Shown one piece after another: positions 17,701 through 22,332 of a stretch of DNA of 22,332 bases. This stretch comes from Mortierella sp. BCC40632. Taxonomy: Eukaryota; Mortierellomycota; Mortierellomycetes; Mortierellales; Mortierellaceae. Both the position numbers and the translations under genes were made by a program. The stretch spans positions 1-22,332 of the forward strand of contig WAEK01000054.1 of the NCBI GenBank assembly GCA_011634665.1, in the 5' to 3' direction. The notes beneath the pieces were generated by a model. That model saw nothing but the letters and a program-made list of their open reading frames with translations. It was not told the origin of the DNA and made no database searches. The first letter of the stretch is position 1; each line of letters begins with the position of its first letter.

Positions 17701-19275
17701 CTCAAAGGCTGGTGCAAGGCCTAAAAGCCTTGAGCAGTGTAGGGTACCCACGGAGCCGAAAAGGCCAATCTGGGAGGCGTCCAACGTTATTGTGGCGCCG
17801 TTCTCTTCGCAGCTTTCACGAAATTGTCGGGATCAACGCCCACGGGGTTGGCATACGGAGTTCTTCCACTGGCGCCATTTCTGCGTGAAGCGTTTGAGGC
17901 GACTGCTGATTGGATCCGGACGCCACGAAATATTACAGGGGCTTTGGTGGTTGAGTCCGGTCGGCGGAATGTAGGTCGTGTCTTGAAGGCCCCATCGTTT
18001 CTCGATCATGTTGAACCACTGTCGGTGAAGCATCCCACTGGTCATTTTCTCTGGGGACATCCGTGATTCGTCTGCTATCCCATTGTCTCGTCTGGGATGT
18101 GCTCTGCAATGACTTTATCCGTCTTTCGAGGCCCCGGTGCTCCGTTGCTATGTTGGATAGAATTGGGGATCGAGTCCCTCTGTGATTGATATAAGCAATG
18201 GCAGTCGTGTTGTCGGGAGCGGGACTTGATGGTGACATCCTTCGGGGGTGTGGGGGAGGAACTGGAGGGAGGTGAGTGGACTGCTAAGAAGTTCTTTTGT
18301 GGTTGTCTTGAAGGTCGGGAGGGTCTCGTCGTCGCCAGTGGCGAACTGGGGTTTCTTGTAATGGCTCCCCATCCCGTGTCGGGCATCCCGTTGTGACAGT
18401 CTCTGAGGATCGGCAGGGAAAATGGTCTCCCGTTCCAGCGTTGAAGGTTGTCGTCCACCATCCAGGCTCTTCCTGACGCTGGTCTCCGAGAGCTGGGTTT
18501 TGGTATCCCAATCCCGGCCCGACTCGATCGAGGTTCTGGATCTTCAGAATAATAGTAGAAACGTGCGGAGTTGGGCTGGGTATGGCGCAGGTTGTTGAGT
18601 GAAGACCGATCAAAGGAAGCCGGTTGTCTCGTAATGCTTCGTGCCTTGTCCAAGATGTGTTGAGCTGATCGAATCTCGTTTCGGGCTTGTCGCGTGGAGG
18701 CGGATCTCCATCGTTTTGGTGTTGATCATATCCCAAGTGTTGCATCGTTTGAGAGGGGTTGAATGATGACTTCTCTGGGTTCACTTTCTCTGAGTCCTAG
18801 AGCCGCCATCTTCTCGCGAATGATTTTTGGTGTTCTTGATCGCCTCTTCTCGATCGAGAGAATAATAAAGTCGTCAATATCCATATATCCGAATGCCCTG
18901 CTTCCGCAGGTTATCGGTTTTAGGACCTTTAGCTTTGGTGGAGAAAGATGTTAGACCGAAAAGAGGAGCACTTTGAACTGGTACTTCTTTCCTCCCAAGG
19001 TGGAGTGAGAGTATTTCCGGCTCGTCGGGTGGGATGTCGATATTGAAAAGGCGTCTTCAAAGTCGTGCTCGTCAGATATAAATGTCGTTGAATGCCTGCT
19101 ACTAACGTATTCCATCTTGAAGGAGGCGGTGTACTATGTGTTCGTTGAGCTTCCGGAATTCGATCACGGAATCGTTGCTTCCCGTTCTTTTGAGGGACAG
19201 AAAAATATCGGAGAGTGAAACCGTCCTGAGAGGGATCTACCTCTTCTATCGCGTCCAGTTTTAAGTTGAAGGATT
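17701..19275 (-). pseudogene. Degenerate DIRS reverse transcriptase-RNase H
   Basis: Reading the minus strand in changing frames, the RT fingers/palm shows FRKLNEH (about 19134-19154) and an FGL box (about 18950-18960) followed by LRKQGIR. The active site reads DIDDFIILS (18855-18881), where YxDD is expected. A GY...DK stretch and a W...NLQRWNGRPF block follow (about 18432-18464). RNase H shows DTGWGA (about 18363-18380) and DNTTAIAYINHRGTRS (18167-18214), the latter almost diagnostic for DIRS. Next comes a linker with EKRWG, then N-x-x-x...SWRPDP near 17910, also typical. Tyr to Asp in the active-site box, plus at least four frame changes and a stop, make it non-functional. I see no clear methyltransferase domain. 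Confidence 0.88.
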
Positions 19276-20375
19276 TAGCTCCGATTAGGAAACTGTTTTC
19301 GGGATCGTTGGTGTCGGGGTCTGAAATCTGAAGGTGGAGGAGAGGTTGGCGGTGGGTTGGTGAAGGTTGGCGTGGCAAATCTCGGGCTCAATGTCGAGGC
19401 CCAGGGATTGTCGTTGGTATTTGCCCTCTGGGAATGAAGGCGATCCTCCGTCCCACCAGGCGGTCTTTCCGGGTTGAGGCGATGTCTCTGAAAGCATCGT
19501 TCCGGCGATCCTGGCTGCCGGTGCCATTGAAGTTTTTTGGTTTTGTAATTGTTGTTGTTGCTGTTGTTGCTGTTGTTGTTTGCTGTTGCTATTGGTTGTA
19601 TCCACCCTTTTTGAGCGCGACTGGTTGTTGAAAGGTTTGTTGCCTTGTTGGTTGGGGGGTCCAAATCTGCGGCGGTCGTTTGAGAACTCCTTGAATTTCT
19701 TCAGGGCTTTCGCTTGTCGCTCTTGAGCTTCTCATCGCTCTGGCGCCGGTGCTTGTCATGCGACTGAGGAGGGAGGTGGCTGTTGGCGAGATGTTCGGTG
19801 AGCCTCTTCCGGGCGTACCTGCATGATATGCGATGTCGTCGCTGATAAGTGTCCTGATCGCATAGTGGTCAGGAGGGAGGAGTTCCTGGTAGACTCGTCG
19901 TCAATCTTATCTTGTAATCGCCAAATTCTGGATGCCAAATAGTCCGGGGGCGGTGGAATTAACGACTCTAGTGCCGATCTTTGCAAGGTCTTTGTCGGCT
20001 GTCACTCTTTCGAGCTTTTTGGTAAGGACAGAGGAATATCAGGGGCGTCGAAGCTGATTCGCTTTTCTCTTGAGCGAACATATCCCATGCTCCGCGCTCT
20101 TGTCTCGCGGAGGATCCATTCCCGTCGTGAAGGAGGGAGCCGGGCTCGTCCAGTGCTGGGGAAGGAATTGCCATTCGCGGCTTGTTCCAGGCGAAAACCA
20201 ATGTCTGTGTCGTCCCTTGTCGATACTCATGTTGTCGCCTGATCGGTGAATTGGTGTGCAGTGAATATGCTGTGAGATTTATCGTAGATATCGTTGTCGA
20301 GGGTAAGGGGGGTGGGGGAGGAGTGTAGGGGTAAGAGTTTTTTTGAGTCCATTTATTTTGGAAGCAGTAATCCAC
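19276..20375 (-). pseudogene. DIRS Gag-like region with polyglutamine
   Basis: It occupies the first-gene position just inside the terminal repeat. Frames change several times. A Pro-rich start (YPYTPPPPPLPSTT) is followed by mid-region segments such as ALESLIPPPPDYLASRIWRL and DEPGSLLHDGNGSSARQERG. Then comes a CAA/CAG tract encoding about ten glutamines (19549-19592). DIRS first open frames are poorly conserved and often low in complexity, so the Gag call rests on position and composition, not on motif. The frame that reaches into the RT continues through to about 18929. Confidence 0.55.
19549..19592. repeat. CAA/CAG trinucleotide repeat (polyQ on the minus strand)
   Basis: A run of gttgttgttgttgctgttg-type triplets encodes glutamines on the minus strand within the Gag-like region. 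Mixed CAA and CAG codons and one interruption indicate moderate stability. Confidence 0.9.
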
Positions 20376-20387
20376 CTCAAACTTAAA

Positions 20388-20508
20388 AAACGACCAAAAA
20401 GGGAAAGGAATGACACAGAAAAAATTATTTATAAAAATCTATAGTACTTGCTAACAATCAAATAAAGACGAGCCGTATCACCTTTAAAAGTATACTGTCG
20501 TTAATACG
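20388..20508. repeat. DIRS inverted terminal repeat, 5' side of the element, with outer extension
   Basis: Bases 20388-20474 are the inverted partner of 16419-16514. Bases 20475-20508 (gtatcacctttaaaagtata and on) form the outer extension complementary to the internal segment at 16617-16653. The element's start probably lies within 20 bases of 20508. Confidence 0.85.
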
Positions 20509-20512
20509 AAAT

Positions 20513-22332
20513 GCTCTGGATGTTGAGGACTATAAGAGAATAAGATGGGGGAGCGACTTAACCTGGGAGTCAAGCCTACGTTAGATCTTCTCAACACATG
20601 GTGATGTTTGCATTTTGAAACAATGGTTGTAGAGACAGAGGCCTTGTGATCTTGAGAGGCGAAAGCTGGTTCAAGAAGGAAATTTACCAGAGCCGGTGCG
20701 GCAAGCCTCGTCATTGTCCCTAGGCGTGGAACCGAAGAAAAGGTAGAGAGAGGGTAGTGATTATTTTAATTTATTTTTGACTCCAGATAGTCCCAGCAAA
20801 ACCAAAAGTGCCAAAATGAAATACCTGGAGCTGGTAAAGAGGCAGGTACAACAGAGGAATGCGCTGGTCGTTTTGGAGCCTTAAACTTTGGTCTACATAG
20901 ACTTCGATCATCGCAGAAACGCAAAAAGTAAAGATCGTTCCAATAGCACTCAGATATACATTGTGCAAGGGCGATTGAATGGACGTCAAGTGTTTCCCTG
21001 CCGACGGACCAATTGTTTCCAACCACAGATTAACAATCTCTAAATGTTTTTTATTTTGAGCAGCAATATGACTCAGCGTTAGGAACTATGAGTCCTAGAA
21101 TGCAAACGGTGCTACAACTATGGTCAAGGTGAACAAAAAACGAACACTATGAAAAGTACTAAAAACAGGCATAAAAAAGAGGGAAGCATACGTGGATCAT
21201 AAAAGGTGCTCTCCGCCAGACGGGTTGATCTGTGTCGGTTGGTACCGGGATTTCCAGTCTTCTTCACCTATAAAAGAAAGGAGTCAACTCCCATATTTTG
21301 TTACTTTTTGACTAATAAAATGTTCGACGGATGACTATGGCGGGAGTCAAGGCTTGCGGTGCCCTCTCATATCTGTTGTTAGGATCAAGAAGAAGAAGAA
21401 GAAAAAGGCTTCGCAAACTCTTTCTCTTGCTGTAACCCCTCTTCTTGCTATGGAAAGGTCAAGGGCTCATATCACCCAGGAGGTCAGGGAGCTAATTGAG
21501 CATTCGTGTCGGCTTTTGTTAACGAGGTCTTTGATGAACATTGGCAGCATTGGTACCTGCACTCCCCTCCGTATCGTCAACCCGAGGTCGGGCTGCTCTA
21601 ATGGGGTCACAAAGATTTGCTCGCCTTTTGACGCCGAATAAACTCTGCGTCATCCGAAAGCACAAAAGTCACCGGAAATGATGAAAAATGCCAAGCTCAT
21701 CTCCCCGCGAATCAGATCCAGAACATGCCCAACATGTTGCTCACCCGTCGATTTGACCCAGCTTTGAAGGTGGATCTGCTGTTTTAGACAGGACGTATGG
21801 TTAAGCAAGCCATCATTCGTAGCATAAGAGCATGCGAAAGACTATCATAGTGCCGCGTTGTGTAGCACAGCAGGCGAGTGTTATTACCTCTTTGTGGAGG
21901 TTGCGAAGTCATGGCCTTGATCGAGCATTCCTTTTGGAAAGAACTTCGTGTTCTATAATATGTTCTCGTGCCCATCCCCGGCATTCGTGGCAGAATCGCA
22001 TCGTTGACAACTTCATGAAATCCGATTTCGTATGCATTGTTTGAGGAACTCAAGAAGTCTCCTTGAGAAATGTGACCGGATGGTCTGGCCCACCGTTGAA
22101 TAAATCTTCCAGTATGAGGGTTGCAGATGACATTCTGAAACTTATGGGAGGAATGAAAATGTGAAGTCAGAGAGAAAGGAAGAGAGATCTACTGTTAATG
22201 TAATCAACTTCTGCTTATCTTGGTCGTCTATCAATAGTGATCCGGTTACGAAATAGAGATTCGGGGTAGACCTTTGACCTTGATAAATACTTCCACCGTA
22301 ATCATCATCCATCATCCATCATCATACCTTTC
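20513..22332. other. Right flank, no recognised gene
   Basis: Two stretches look more protein-like than random. A reverse frame of 83 codons (20771-21022) has a hydrophobic centre (LSAIGTIFTFCVSAMIEVYV) followed by PLLYLPLYQLQVFHFGTFGF. A forward region at about 21447-21640 has ITQEVRELIEHSCRLLLT and, in the next frame, HWQHWYLHSPPYRQPEVGLL. Neither matches a family I can name. A short atc/catc microsatellite lies at 22298-22325. There is no tRNA or rRNA signature. Confidence 0.4.

Larger units (their letters stand above)
16400..20512 (-). mobile_element. Decayed DIRS-like tyrosine-recombinase retrotransposon
   Basis: DIRS elements copy through RNA but integrate with a tyrosine recombinase rather than a DDE integrase. 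They carry inverted terminal repeats plus an internal complementary region in place of LTRs. All these parts are visible here on the minus strand: inverted repeats at 16419-16514 and 20388-20474, a segment at 16617-16653 complementary to the outer right end (20475-20508), and the order Gag-like, RT, RNase H, recombinase. The 4.1 kb length is slightly short for the family. Every coding part has frameshifts or stops, so the copy is dead. It begins within about 90 bases of the right MULE TIR. Confidence 0.9.

Noticed and set aside
17570..17974. 134-codon plus-strand open frame
   Set aside because: It is antisense to the DIRS RT/RNase H-recombinase linker, whose minus-strand motifs (EKRWG, SWRPDP) explain the composition.
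18763..18954. 63-codon plus-strand frame resembling a small protein
   Set aside because: It is the antisense shadow of the RT active-site region on the minus strand.

Overview
The window looks like a repeat-rich, gene-poor stretch of a eukaryotic, probably fungal, genome. I see no prokaryotic operon structure, no intact long host gene and no RNA gene. Almost everything recognisable is decayed mobile DNA. A DIRS-type retrotransposon, a FAR1/SWIM-type Mutator-like (MULE) transposase and a Fanzor-like nuclease together would fit an early-diverging fungus (Mucoromycota or relatives), but that placement is inference from remembered family distributions. Frames break often. Some breaks could be assembly errors, but catalytic residues are also substituted, so genuine decay is the simpler reading.

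Layout from the left. Bases 1-160 are a short tandem repeat. Bases 340-665 form a long terminal inverted repeat (TIR) whose partner lies at about 15835-16335. A further truncated copy of the right TIR lies at 1565-1775, so 340-1775 may be a small non-autonomous, Pack-MULE-like derivative around a GC-rich core. Bases 3379-5108 are a minisatellite of about 20 bp units. From 5.1 to 8.8 kb there are only microsatellites, short direct repeats, a hairpin and unrecognised short frames. On the plus strand, 11.06-12.33 kb carries the remains of a TnpB/Fanzor-family (RuvC, OMEGA-type) nuclease. It is followed at 13.29-15.25 kb on the same strand by a broken MULE transposase with a FAR1-like DNA-binding region, a DDE core and a SWIM zinc finger.

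The right TIR is followed within about 90 bases by a second element on the minus strand: a DIRS-like tyrosine-recombinase retrotransposon (about 16.4-20.5 kb). It has inverted terminal repeats, a candidate internal complementary region, a Gag-like Q-rich segment, reverse transcriptase/RNase H and a tyrosine recombinase, in that order, all disrupted. From 20.5 kb to the end I see only short unrecognised frames.

The most interesting reading is that the Fanzor remnant was a passenger of a very large (about 16 kb) MULE bounded by the long TIRs: a DDE transposase supplying mobility and an RNA-guided nuclease homologue as cargo. The boundary and the cargo relationship are inference. The separate domain identities rest on motifs visible in the sequence.
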